64,000 bases of DNA from Epiperipatus broadwayi (taxonomy: Eukaryota; Onychophora; Udeonychophora; Euonychophora; Peripatidae), in NCBI GenBank assembly GCA_028023455.1, contig JAQFVV010000012.1:10142499-10206498 (forward strand). The letters are read 5' to 3'. Below, piece by piece: positions 1 through 11,544 of the stretch. Numbering within the stretch: position 1 is the first letter of the stretch; every line of letters starts with the position of its first letter. The position numbers and the translations under genes are program-made. The notes beneath the pieces were generated by a model. It saw nothing but the letters and a program-made list of their open reading frames with translations. It searched no databases and was not told the DNA's origin.

Positions 1-3000
1 TGGTCAGATCACAAGATTACAAGGTTATCAGCAGATTGACATGAATGTGAAAAGGTGCAGCAAGTCTAATACATGCTCCATGTTGCAGGTCTAATACCAT
101 AGTGCCTATTTAAACAGATGCAGTTTATGTCAATGTTTCACAAATAATAGGCATTGTAATACGCAATAATTCTTGATCATCATCAATAATATTAATTGAT
201 CTCATTACCTAAATGAATATACTTTTCTTACATGCTAAACAAATCAGTTTACATTGTTTTCCATGTTACATTTTAGGTGCAGAAAAATAGTATTAAAATA
301 ATTACATATTACAATAAAATTGATTTAACAACAATATATTAAATCTATGTGATTAATAAACATTGCAAATATCATACTATTTAAAAGTTAAGGAGAGAAT
401 AGAAATTCTGAATATTTTTGTGCCCAGATAAATCTTTCTTGATAAAAAAAAAATTGTAAATAGAAAAATCAATATTTATAATTTGATATGTGAAACCAAA
501 TAGATATTTGGGTTTTGTTTTTTTTAAAAAAAAAAAAAAAAAAACTCAAATAAGAAATTATTTAAAACTATTAAACAAAAAAAATTATAATAGAAAAATT
601 AATTTACACATGATTGTTTATATAAACATTATAATAGTATGAACTGCTGGCACTATTTAATTAATGTTAATGGTATATAATTTGCCATCTTCCCAACATA
701 TTTATTCTAGAGACTTCAATTTTGATTTACATATTAATATAATAAAACTCTTACACAATTATGATAAATAATTTAGCCAATTATAAAATATAATCCGATT
801 CATAATATTCATGCAAACATTTTTTTTTTAAAAAAAATCTGAATGTAAGTTATGAATAAGCATCAATTTTTAAATAAACGATAAATATTTTTTTATTGTT
901 ATTGAGTTTTCATATATTTCTTATACATAATAAAATCATTTGCAATATACAATTAATTTTTTTATATCAAACAATAAAATTTTATATATTACATAATTTG
1001 AATAATTATTTTTCGAAAAACAATTTAGGTTTTATAAAATAATCTTACATTATTTCACAAGGCGTTTTTTAAATGTTGATTAAATGTGCTTAAAGAATAT
1101 ATTCCCTTACAACTTATCAACACACGTTATATAACATATAATAAAAGAAATGTACTAAGTTGGATAAATGCCTTAGTGATTTAGATGTTTAATCTCTTTA
1201 TTCCTTCTCTATATGTTTTTACATGAATTTCAATACTGAATATGATAAAATGATCAAATAATTAATTGCTTTTACAGGTGTGTGATGACAAATACCTGAA
1301 ATGACAAGTTGAGCTTTAGTCTATAAACCTTTTCCAGTACTAATTGCATAGATATATTACATAATGGATTTAAATTTTACAAACTGAGTACAGCCATCAA
1401 ACTGTATTGGAGCTACTAATTAATAAACAAAATTTAAACATTTTTTCTAATCATTATAATTTTTGAAAGCAATAATTTATTTTCAAACTAATCACTTTCA
1501 CTATGGATTTAAAATTGACAAGTTCTATTGAAAACTAACATTTATTACTAATACTTGGAAAAATGGACATTATATTTTCACAAAATTTCATAATCCGATA
1601 TTGTGCGTTGTTCATTGGAAAACGACCTCATTATATTGAACATAAATGTAAAATTTAATTTTAATTTTATAATAATATAATACAAATTATAAATATTTGT
1701 CATGTAATACAATCATGTATATTTAGCTAAAAAATAATACAAAATAATGAAGCTGTAATTTGTTAATATTTTTTTTATGAATTATGTCAATTATCACCAG
1801 TAATAAGATACGATTCCTGCAATTTTTTTTAAAAAAGTAAGTCTTCAATAATTCCTATTTTTCTTTTTAATAAATATACAAATTTGTATTGTTCATTAAG
1901 AAATTATTAACAAATTATGGATTCATTATTTTGTAATATTTTTTTACTAAATTATCCAAGTTTGTATTATTATGTAATGTATTATTTTTTAGTAAATTAC
2001 ATAAGTTTTTATAGTTCATATTGTATCATTATAAAGCCACACATTAAATTTTACAGTTACTTTGTTTTTGTACATATAGTTGTGTGTGTATTTTAAATGC
2101 ACTAAATGTTCACATTAGTTTTATAATAAACTTCTCCTTTGTTTTGAAAATGCTAACATTATTGACTAGCATCTTAAGTACAGCTGTGGCGATTCTACCT
2201 GGAATGAAAAACTTGAATCTGCTATGTAAAATGTCTGCACAATTAGTACTTCTTTATCTCTTACTCTGACTCTTTATAACTCTGCTAAATTTCCAGAGTG
2301 CAATAAAGATATATCCAATGTTTAGAAAAACATCCTAAACTTTTCCGTAATAATCTATCATCATTATTATTTTGACATTGGACATTTTGAACCATTACTA
2401 CTTGGCATATTTATTTCTACAAATCAAGTAAAGTATAACAAATTATTTCAATTAAAAATATATTTATTTATTTAGTTGATGTTTAAATTAATAGACATTT
2501 CTTTCCAGTAATAACAATTATAAATTATTAACGATATGTTTATCCTTTTTTAAAACAATGCTACTTTATACATTCACTTTAGATATACAATAATTTTTCA
2601 CAAACATTTATTAATTTGAAGGGGAAAATCCATATTTTCAATAATTAAAAAACACAACAATAATTTTTATTAATTAAACATAGTACACATTTTAATAAAA
2701 GTATTTGTGCATTATATTAAAAAAAAAAAAAACTATAAACATTATATAAACTACAATGTCTTTAATTACATTCTTTTTATGGAATAAATTCATATCCTCA
2801 TGATGATTTCAGGATTATAGAAGCACATAAATTGTAAAATAAGAATACTATTTTTATTAATTAACTCTTTGCATGATATTCCTATATGTTTCTGGGGTGC
2901 TCCATCTGCAATGTCTACTATTAATTGAATGAAACCATTTTCAATTTTTAGCAGTAGAGATTTTTATTCAAAAGTGAGTTAGTGTAAATTATTAGTTCTA

Positions 3001-3450
3001 AATGTAATGTCTAGATGTCAGCAATAAAAGAATAAAATAATGTAACATATCTTCAACCAATGGAAATTAAAATGATAGAAACAAATTATATTGAATAGAG
3101 TTGAAAGGACATTGTCACACTCATATGGAGTTGTCTTTTGTTTATAATGCAAAAATAAAAATAATAAGTTTATATAATATCTTGTTATCTGTTGAGTATT
3201 CAATTTTATAATATTATTAAATTATAAAATATTTTAAAATAATACATCTATTAGCATTTTCTTTTTCAGGCATCAATTTTGATCATAAATAACCAATTCA
3301 ATTATAAATGTAAAACAACTGAAATATGTTTAAAAAAAGGAAAGATGGGCAAGATGTTAAAAACTAGAATGTTCTGAAATTTATTTAACATTTAGCTATT
3401 TTAACAAAAATATACTCTTTGTGTAGTATTATAACTTTATGTTGCATTAC
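1..3450. other. AT-rich noncoding stretch, nothing recognised
   Basis: The sequence is rich in A/T runs and short tandem A+T words. The few open frames are short, low in complexity and show no domain. I see no gene, RNA or mobile element here. Confidence 0.6.
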
Positions 3451-3468
3451 CAAATCCATATAATATTA

Positions 3469-3653
3469 ATATCATCTATATTCTTTATTAATTTTACAAT
3501 GCTTTTTTTACAACCTAATATGACAATTTCGATTGCCCCAGCAATCTTCTTCAGAACTTCTACTTATATCTGAAGAAGATTGCTGGGGCAATTGAAACTG
3601 TCATAATAGATCATAAAAAAGCATTGTAAAAGTAATAAAGAACATAGACGATA
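3469..3653. repeat. Inverted repeat, about 85-bp arms, with hammerhead-like core in each arm
   Basis: The arms at 3469-3554 and 3570-3653 are near-perfect reverse complements separated by a 15-bp spacer. Each arm, read outward from the centre, carries CTGAAGA, then a stem closing GATTGC against GCAAT(C/T) over the loop TGGG, then GAAA. That order matches the conserved core of hammerhead ribozymes (CUGANGA, stem II, GAAA), except for one extra A before stem II. Stems I and III are not obvious. The unit lies about 140 bp outside the 3' end of PLE copy A. It may be a pair of short retroposon tails or a fold-back insertion. Confidence 0.7.
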
Positions 3654-3788
3654 AAAATACATTCAATTTAACCACATAATTTTGAAAAGTTTTTTTTTTA
3701 CATTTTTATTATATATTCAGTCAGCTTTACAAAAGTAATAATCAATTATAATATCTTCACATTAAAAACAATAAATATTTTAATTTGC

Positions 3789-3960
3789 AATGTAACAGTC
3801 AAATATGTACATTCGCGTAACAAAACCTAGAACTTTAGTAAATCATCCTAAGGCCGACCAGAATACGGTGGTGCAACCACAGGTCTGATATAGCCCTAGA
3901 GATTTACCACCTTATGGATGACACATATGAGGTCACAGCAGTATTCTCCATCACATTCAG
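3789..3960 (-). repeat. Conserved 3' end of the Penelope-like element (copy A)
   Basis: This stretch aligns in inverse orientation with 35465-35640, including the blocks around AGTAAATCATCC and the shared words near TTATGGATGACA. It defines the 3' limit of the element on the minus strand. The words GCCGACCAGAAT in it recur at 22950-22972. Confidence 0.7.
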
Positions 3961-4204
3961 GCAGTAGAACAAAAGACTGTAAACAAGTTGGCACTATATA
4001 TAGTATAGCTATATAGGTATCATGTGGCTAGGATATGATTATTAAACAATGAAATGATTTTAATAAATAATAATAAAATAATTACTAAATGATAGAATGA
4101 TTATGAGTCAGTGAGCAAGACTAAGACATGAAATGAAGTTAAATTTAAAACAAATTTAATTAAGTTAAATTTTGAAATAATAATTAAAAACAATATTACA
4201 ATAG

Positions 4205-4562
4205 CTAGATGTTTGGTCTCACACGCAGGTGATTAAGGGATGTTTACATTAATTTTGGGTTCACACGCAAATGATGGTTTCAGATACATAATTCTTTATG
4301 GCTGAGTTTTACACTGCTTGGTTTACACATATATATATATATATATGGTATATGAAATCACTCGCAGGTGATATTAAGTCTCTAGTTTACAAATTATCAG
4401 GTTTCTTACATCTATATGTGTTTATCACTCGTAGGTGATAATTTAATATATATGTACTTCCGGTTTATATATAGTGTTTAAATCACTCGCAGGTGATTGT
4501 AATTTCTAGGTTACAATTATTTAATTTACTTAGCTATATATATAAATCACTCACAGGTGATG
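4205..4562. repeat. Six-unit tandem array of short palindromes (copy A)
   Basis: Four clear units of ATCACTCGCAGGTGAT or one-base variants lie at 4357, 4424, 4482 and 4546. Two more diverged units are near 4216 and 4257, giving a spacing of about 40-80 bp. Each unit is a pair of 5-bp arms ATCAC/GTGAT around a 6-bp centre that contains an E-box-like CACCTG/CAGGTG. Spacers are AT-rich and contain TATATA runs and related words, so the whole roughly 60-bp unit is tandemly repeated. The array sits 3' of the RT ORF and is matched unit for unit in copy B. It could be a protein-binding array, an RNA hairpin series or a replication or packaging signal. Confidence 0.8.
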
Positions 4563-4831
4563 ACATTATAATACATTTGAATTTACATTTTCATGAGCTT
4601 TAATAAGCAAAAAGTTTATACTTTGTGGCTAATTATGAATCAAAATATATAAAATGCGCTAACATGTACAAGCACACAAAGCTAAAAACAAATAAAGCAA
4701 ATATATATTATTTTAATATCTATTCATTAAATGGCTAAGCGCTTTCAAGGTTCAAGCCCTCATAATCATAGCCGTATTACAAAATATAATAAATTGACTT
4801 GGAGTGATGCAAATTTATGCAAATGAAATAA

Positions 4832-6430
4832 TTATGCATTCCATTTCTTGGATATTTTGTAGCAAGAGACTTTTCTATTGATGGTGTCGCCATCTCTAGA
4901 TATAAAGAAAGCTTCTTTTATCTTTCTTTTTAGATCATGCCGCTCTCTGCATACGACCACTGGATTTCCCGGTTGACAATTGTGCCGAGCTGAAGCACGG
5001 TGCTGCGCAAATACTGAACTATGAGCGGTGTCCAACAAAGCTTTATTATAAAAATAAGTGTGTTGAGATAGCCTAGTGGAGAGAGAGGCCGTAGTCACAC
5101 CATAATATGATGATCTACAAAATTTTTCAGGGCAGGCAATATTATCGACCACTTGAGGTGTCAGCGAGAGTGGTAGGCAGTCTTTGGTATTATTAATTAA
5201 TTTGTTAGAGTTAGGAGGTGTGTGAAAACATAACTGGTATTTATTATTGAAAATATTATAAAAACATTTATGCATATTAGGCAGGTAAGGGAGTAGGAGT
5301 CTTTGCTTGACAATGTTAGGGACTTTATCATTTATTTTAGCAAAAAACTGTTTTATCCTCCTGTCAATTACATTCACATCAAAACCAACTTTTATTAGGT
5401 CGTCCCTATATGATGTGAGGTTAGCTTTTTTATCTGCCTCAAATTTACATAGGTGCATATTTCCAAACAAAAACGAGGTTAAACCAGAGAGTTTGTGGTT
5501 AGTTGGTGAATTGGAAAGAGGGTGGGAGTGTCCTCTAACATCAAGGGGTTTGATTAGCATTTTATAATTAATATATGTGTGTTCTCGCTGCATATGTAGG
5601 TCCAGGTATTTAACTTGTTTATGGGCATTTTCATTTTCCAAGTTAAACGTAAGCCCTGTAGTGTTTTGAAGTTCATTTTTTATTTGTAGAATAATCGGAG
5701 AGGGAGCGGCTATGTAGATATCATCAACGTATCTAGTGTATATGGATAGCAAGTTAGATTCTTGGTATCTCGGAATTATTTGCTTTTCAAAATAATTTAA
5801 AACTACACTTGAGATGATGCCACTCATAGGGAGTCCCATTGGCCAACCGTCTTTCATATGAAACCACTGGTTGTGAAAGAATGTCATAATATTTTTATCA
5901 AGCCAAGATAAAAAGTCTATAATAAAGTCAATTAGTGGCTGGGCTAAATTGTGGTTTATAAGCTCTTCTCTTACAATCTGAATAGATTTAGCCCTACAAA
6001 TGGAGCCGTATAATTCCGAAACATCAATAGTAGCTAATGTAGTGTCTGGGTTCAAAACTAGGTCTTTTATTTTTGCAACAAATTGAAATGACAAATTTAT
6101 AGTATATGAACCAAATACCAAAGCTTGAATGAGCTGTCTGTTAACCCCTTTCGCCATATTGGAATAGTGGACTCCTCCAAAATCTAAAATAAGTCGCAAT
6201 GAAATATCAGCCTTGTGTATTTTGGTGTTGGCAAACATGCTTGGAGGAATGGATGCAGACGGGTAAAGCCTATAATATTCTGCCTTAGAGAAAGCGTTAT
6301 TACAGTGTGGTCTGAGCATGGAAGAAATAAACTTATCCTTATTTAATTTGTTATTGAAATCAGGAAGCCTTTGAAATTGTAGTTTATTAATTTGCTGATC
6401 TAGTTTAGATGTGTAGTCCTGTGTTTTCAT
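4832..6430 (-). CDS. Penelope-like reverse transcriptase with C-terminal GIY-YIG endonuclease
   Basis: This is an uninterrupted 532-residue ORF. RT landmarks appear in order: the PLE-type block around KIHK (residues 70-73) and SLRLIL, motif A with Asp136 (IDVSELY), motif B MGLPMSG (198-204), motif C YVDD (234-237), and KYLDLHM (274-280). The C-terminal GIY-YIG-like domain has the Cys pair 433/438, YYG (442-444), Arg453 and His457 in STRLSQH, Glu506 in KEAFFI and Asn518. These are the residues expected for cleavage of target DNA before RT-primed copying. The frame is closed upstream by a stop within 25 bases, and the N terminus is shorter than in most PLE proteins, so an upstream exon is possible (CACAG at the start resembles a 3' splice site). 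The middle is diverged from the familiar YRKPTHT type seen in the second PLE here. The intact frame suggests a recently active source. Clade not assigned. Confidence 0.9.
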   Translation of the reverse strand: MKTQDYTSKLDQQINKLQFQRLPDFNNKLNKDKFISSMLRPHCNNAFSKAEYYRLYPSASIPPSMFANTKIHKADISLRLILDFGGVHYSNMAKGVNRQLIQALVFGSYTINLSFQFVAKIKDLVLNPDTTLATIDVSELYGSICRAKSIQIVREELINHNLAQPLIDFIIDFLSWLDKNIMTFFHNQWFHMKDGWPMGLPMSGIISSVVLNYFEKQIIPRYQESNLLSIYTRYVDDIYIAAPSPIILQIKNELQNTTGLTFNLENENAHKQVKYLDLHMQREHTYINYKMLIKPLDVRGHSHPLSNSPTNHKLSGLTSFLFGNMHLCKFEADKKANLTSYRDDLIKVGFDVNVIDRRIKQFFAKINDKVPNIVKQRLLLPYLPNMHKCFYNIFNNKYQLCFHTPPNSNKLINNTKDCLPLSLTPQVVDNIACPEKFCRSSYYGVTTASLSTRLSQHTYFYNKALLDTAHSSVFAQHRASARHNCQPGNPVVVCRERHDLKRKIKEAFFISRDGDTINRKVSCYKISKKWNA

Positions 6431-8440
6431 AAGTACAAATCTATAATATTAATTTTATAACTAAATGAATTTGCTGATGACTATCTATGCCTAGTTTATG
6501 CTATAATAGGAGCTAGATTTGCTTTATGATTAGTGGAAGTGAATATAAAGATTTATAAAGAATATAATACTTTACTAAGCACGAATAATTAATATATTCT
6601 CTATATAGCTATTATGCATATTAAATTGAATTTGAATTCAGATCAAGGCTGAAAATAACAATTACAATGGAGGGATGAACTGATTATTGGAAGCTAGACT
6701 TCAGATACTGAGGCGTATATAAAACATATAATTCTGAGTCTTCTGCGTCTCATATATGTACCTTATTCATGGGATTTTTACCAGGTAACGGTCCCCTTTG
6801 ACTGAACTCATTGCTGTGCAATAGGAGGCCTTTAGTCCGGATGATCAAGCAATTTATTTAAGTGGGAGTCTCTTGCTCTGGGGAGTCTCATGCTCCATTC
6901 CTAAGGATGCAGAATGGGAGGCATGTACCAATCCCATTAGAAGAAGAAAATTGCCCGAACTAAGAGTAATGGTGCAGCACGATCACATACAACCATTAAA
7001 GAATACAGCAATAAGTGAGTATGCTGTGGCATTTCTTAAGGACACACACACACCACTGACAAAATTATCATATCATAAAAATTAAGATGCTAAATAATAG
7101 TTTCTTTCATGAAACTACCCTGTATCAGTTCATATGATAGTATTTATAATTATACTATTAAGGAAAATTTATGAATCCAAGTTACAAAGCTATCTATATA
7201 GGCTTTTATTTATCTAAGGAGGGTTACAGCATAGTAAAGGAAATTACAATAAATATAGAACTATAGTTTTATGCTGCATTTTATCACTTCAACTGAATAT
7301 TGGTTAAATATTATATTTAAAAGTAAATCTATTTTAGAATAACTATAGGCTTGTAATTATATCTTAATCAAGATATTTTATCTGTTTCAAAACAGTTACT
7401 TATATATGCGAAATTACATATATATGCGTGAGAATACATATTTACTTCTCAACAATGATTTCATTGTGAATAAAACTCGGTTTTGAATACATATAGCATA
7501 AACAATAACATAATTAAAATAATAAGTTTTGGCATAGATTCAATCAACGAAATGCAAGATTTAAAATATAATAAGATTTCACGTAATTGAAATCTGAAAT
7601 TTGGCTTTGTTTAAAAATGAAACTTATGTGACCTTCACTGAAATATGACCAATTCAGTTTCGATAATTATAAGTTTATAAGATTAATGATGGCAAATATT
7701 ATCATTAACTTAAGATATACAAAATGACTTAGGAATTTTAATAATTATTTTAAAACAGATCATTTTGTATTATTATACATGACTAAAGTTATATTAAAAC
7801 ATTTAAAACATCGATTTTAGCAAGTTAAAATTGAATAGCATTTAATTACTTAGAATAAGATTAATACGTAACTAAATCAATCACATATAAATTCAGCAAG
7901 TAAACCAACAAATAAAGAAATCATATCAATAAAGGAAAGGTGTTATTTATGCAAATAATAACTCAGGTAAAATCATAAAGCAGTTAAATCAGTATTTGTC
8001 AGTTAACGAATTATAACAGTAAATCAGATTATTAAATATTAAATGTATTTTCAAATGAAATCATTTATCAAATCAGGCAAGATTTTAAGATTAAAACAAA
8101 GTTATTAAATAATTTATAGTTTAGACAATATTTTAGGATTGGAATAAAACAAAATAAAATTTACATTTACAAGTAAGTTTAGTTTACATTATTATTATTA
8201 TGGCCATTGATTTATTTTAAGCTAGCATTTTAGAATTGAGTTTAGTTGAAGGTTTTAGAATTGAAGGAGTATTTACCATGTTCTTTTCTTTTCCATGCTG
8301 ACAAGTTATTTCTTCATCGTGGACCGCTTTAGGTTGTGATGGTTGTTACTTCATCTTTCTCCGCATCAGGTAGCTTCTTATCAGAGGCGAGAAGGCAAGA
8401 TTTTAGGCCTTTACCCTGACATGATCATCATCAACACTAT
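6431..8440 (-). other. Long noncoding 5' region of PLE copy A
   Basis: About 2 kb between the TATA region and the RT ORF. It aligns with 33110-34745 of copy B in inverse orientation, for example the block around CCTAAGGATGCAGAATGG near 6900 and its partner near 34320. The only frame over 60 codons (6873-7085, plus strand) is broken by indels in copy B, so I do not treat it as coding. The region may be a leader, an intron or part of an LTR-like repeat. Confidence 0.5.
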
Positions 8441-8454
8441 TCCAGTACTTTATT

Positions 8455-8600
8455 AAAATTATAATCATAGTGTCCTTCCAAAATGGCTGCAGCAGGTTAT
8501 ATACCAATACACCCCCTCTCCTTCGTTATATTATTTTTAGATTCATTTTCTTAGCTTACTCGCTGTTTCAAAATTCAGTGGAATCCCACTGTGATTACTT
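8455..8600 (-). promoter_or_regulatory. Candidate promoter of PLE copy A (TATA box and YY1-like site)
   Basis: On the minus strand a GGTATATAAC box (8495-8504) is followed within 20 bases by GCAGCCATTTTGGA, which resembles the YY1 motif (GCCATTTT core). Upstream lie a purine-rich AGGAGAGGGGGTG stretch and GTGGGATTCCAC. The same order (purine-rich stretch, GTATATAAG, TTCAGCCATTTTTG) is kept in copy B at 33066-33112. Conservation in otherwise drifting noncoding DNA supports a transcription function. The start site is not determined. Confidence 0.5.
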
Positions 8601-9140
8601 TTCACTTAGGTCAACTTTAGCCTGAGTGACACGTGGTAATTTATTCAGTTTCCCCCAATTTAAGTCTAATTTTAACTTTAATTAAAACTGGGTCAATTTT
8701 CAGCGAGAAGGATTAATTTTTCTGGCATCACTATTACTAGAAAAATAAATCTAAAATTATAGAAAAACATTTTGTTATATATGTAACTCGACCGTTTAAT
8801 TTAGTGATATATGCAGAAATATGTAATTTCAAATATTATTAATTTAATAAATATTTTAAAATAAAGAAATCTTAATGTTTTAAACTCTGTTAACATTATT
8901 CTTCTAGCATATATGTAGTTTTAAGTTACACATACAACCTGTTTTTCATTTAATTATTATTAGAGATATATATGTGCGCATTTATAGAGGTTTATGTATA
9001 TAAATGCAATTTTCTCTCTATATGTAGATATATACGCACACATACATGGTTAACGTATTTAGAATTAAATTTAGCCAGGTTTTTATGATAATATTAGCAT
9101 AATATACGAGAATTTGGTGGTAGTTATATATAAAAGAATA

Positions 9141-9194
9141 CTACTATAGAATATAGTAGGTGAAACAGTTGGATTGTAAAAGCTGACTGTTTCA
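9141..9194 (-). repeat. Paired terminal hairpins at 5' end of PLE copy A
   Basis: TGAAACAGT and ACTGTTTCA close a stem across 9161-9194. Immediately inside is the perfect palindrome CTACTATAGAATATAGTAG (9141-9159). Both hairpins recur in copy B (32364-32417) with compensating or neutral changes, and similarity ends just outside them, so they mark the 5' terminus. Confidence 0.65.
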
Positions 9195-9197
9195 GCA

Positions 9198-10105
9198 ATA
9201 ACATTTTTGAAATCAAATAATTTCATAAAAAGATGAAGAATCTGTATTTTATTTATATGTTTACATTTGCAATGAGATATACTTTATTCCCATTCATAGT
9301 TACAAGGTAATATGTACATTCCCTTTATATACTGCCTTCTATTTCTACAATTTATGAATTAAGATCAATGAATAATATTTACTTCCATTAAATGAATATA
9401 TACTTTAAACATTGTTTTAATTAAAATGTGAGAAATAGAAATATGAGAAAGTAAAAAAATGATGTGTATAAATACATTCAAATAGGTTGATCTGCAACAA
9501 TAAAGTGTTAAACTTATATAAAAAAACAGATAAAAATGTTTGATCATTATGTCCCAAAAAATTTCCTTAAAACTTGTGGTAAACAGAAACTAAAAGCAAA
9601 TACTTTACCCATTATGCCCAAATGATAATAATTACTTTCTACAACCAAACTATTAAATGTTATTTAATTTCTGCATTTTGTAGTATTTTTACCTAACAAC
9701 AAAGACATTTATATAATAATCATAATTTTTTTGATTATAGTTTTTATTTCTTGTTACATTTTTATTTACCACTATCAAACTCACTCCATTACTTTTATAT
9801 AAATGTTTCATATTTTTTAAAACATTAAGTAAAGCACCTACCACCATAAAATATCATTATGGGTAAATGAATAAAACTATCTTCAACTTTGGTAGTCATT
9901 CCTTTTTGATCTCACAAAAAAATAATTATATAACAATTAGAATTTTAATATTTTAAAATGCAAAAAAAAATTAAAATTATAAAAAAATTGTCATATTATA
10001 GTTATTTTATCAATGATATAAAGTGTTATAAACACTATGTATACATTAAGATTTGCAGGAGCAAATGATATTTTATTTTATCACAAGTTTTAGAAATAAC
10101 AAATG
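9198..10105. other. AT-rich spacer, nothing recognised
   Basis: This spacer lies between PLE copy A and the inverted structure that begins near 10106. It holds A/T runs and no frame with a recognisable domain. Confidence 0.5.
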
Positions 10106-10196
10106 ATAGTTGTCAGTTATGCATACTGTGGCCACTAGGTGATGCTGCAGTATCATCAAGAACCATCAAAAAACATGCAAGTGATAATTTTCTATC

Positions 10197-10866
10197 CAAA
10201 AATCGCTGAAATCAATGTAAAATTAAAATGCCTAAGGCAAGACATCCAAATCAATCAAAAGTAAGTAAAAAATCAAGTAAAAAAATTGGTTAAATACATA
10301 AAACACAAACACCCCCCTACATAAAAATTAAAATGCAAAAATCAGTTAAATACATAAAACGCAACTCCCTCCCCCACATAAAAATTGTGCAGTGAGAGTT
10401 TCTAATTGTCTTTCTCAAAAATTTATTAAATTAATTATTCTTTGCTTTGAAATTATGGCATATCATAACATATGAATGTAGAAATGAAATAAAATAAATA
10501 AAATAAAAATTGAAAAGTTTAAATTATAACTGATTACAGTTACAGAAAAGACATCCAAAAAATCGCTGATGTCAGTAAAATTAAAACCCCTAAGGCAAGA
10601 CATGCAAATCGATCAAAAGTAAGTAAAAAATCAAGTAAAAAAAATTGGTTAAATACATAGAACCCAACCCCCTTCAACATAAAAATTTAAATGCAAAAAT
10701 CAGTTAAACACATAAAATACAATTCCCTCCCCCCACATAAAAATTATGCAGTGAGAGTTTCTAATTGTCTTTCTCAAAAATTTATTAAATTAATTATTCT
10801 CTGCTTTGAAATTATGGCATATCATAACATATGAATGTAGAAATGAAATAAAATAAATAAAATAGA
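10197..10866. repeat. Two-copy tandem duplication (about 360-bp period) in left arm
   Basis: Blocks at about 10197-10510 and 10558-10866 repeat the same order of words: AATCGCTGA, CTAAGGCAAGACAT, AAGTAAGTAAAAAATCAAG, GCAGTGAGAGTTTC, TGGCATATCATAACATATG. The right arm at about 15480-15900 shows the same sequence broken into shorter subrepeats. Confidence 0.75.
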
Positions 10867-11544
10867 AAATAGGAAAGTTACATTTTAGAAGTTTCTAAAA
10901 TAGATTTATAGAGCTATGCAGTAAAAAAATATTACCAATTTTCCATCCTCGCAAAATCAAATTTGGACATTTATTCCTAGACCTCTCCATTAGTGACAGA
11001 GAAGCTTGTTCAAAAGTGGTTATTTGCCCATCCAGATCGGAATCTATCAAGTCAAGCTGTAAAGTCATGCAGTTAATTAATGCTGGTAATATGTTTAAAT
11101 AATCAATATGTAAAACTGTAACTTAATCATATATCTTTCACTTGCTTATAGTCTTAAGCTAATAATTTATGTATATTTTATTTATTCATTAATGTCCTAT
11201 CTACTGGCTTAATTATTTCAATAACTTTAGAATCTATCTAATTTATAAATGTTTTTATGTATTTTTATCTTGAATGATGGAGGGAGAAATTTCTAATTAA
11301 TTAACCTGTTTACATTTTCACCTGCTCTTAAAGTCTCGAAAAAGAGAGGAGAGTAAAAACATTTTAGTTTAAGATTTTTAAATGTGAAACAATAATAAGT
11401 TTTATAAGTTATTTTTAAGGTTTGTCTTACAAACCCCACTATGTCAAGGTATGATGTTTAGATTCTAAGAATTCTATGTATAAAAATTAATGAATTTATT
11501 TATTTAAAGTTTTAAATCATTTTTTTAAATCTTGCTCTATATAT

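Larger units (their letters stand above)
3789..9197 (-). mobile_element. Penelope-like composite element, copy A (coding)
   Basis: The limits come from comparison with the second copy on the opposite strand at 32362-35640. On the minus strand the order is two terminal hairpins (9194-9141), a long 5' noncoding part with a conserved TATA region near 8500, the 532-aa RT/GIY-YIG ORF (6430-4832), a six-unit palindrome array (4562-4205), and a conserved 3' end ending near 3789. Noncoding parts match copy B over most of their length with scattered substitutions and indels. The coding segment, about 6470 to 4625, has no counterpart in copy B. PLEs are retroelements that use a distinctive RT related to telomerase and usually a GIY-YIG endonuclease. 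The 5' noncoding part of about 2.7 kb is unusually long. No clear target duplication was found. Confidence 0.75.

Noticed and set aside
4205-4562. CRISPR-like array of repeated palindromes
   Set aside because: The spacers are similar to each other and A/T-rich, the setting is eukaryotic, and the same array lies in two copies of one mobile element.
6873-7085. Small plus-strand gene within PLE copy A
   Set aside because: The matching stretch in copy B has indels that break the frame, and the strand is opposite to the element's own ORF.
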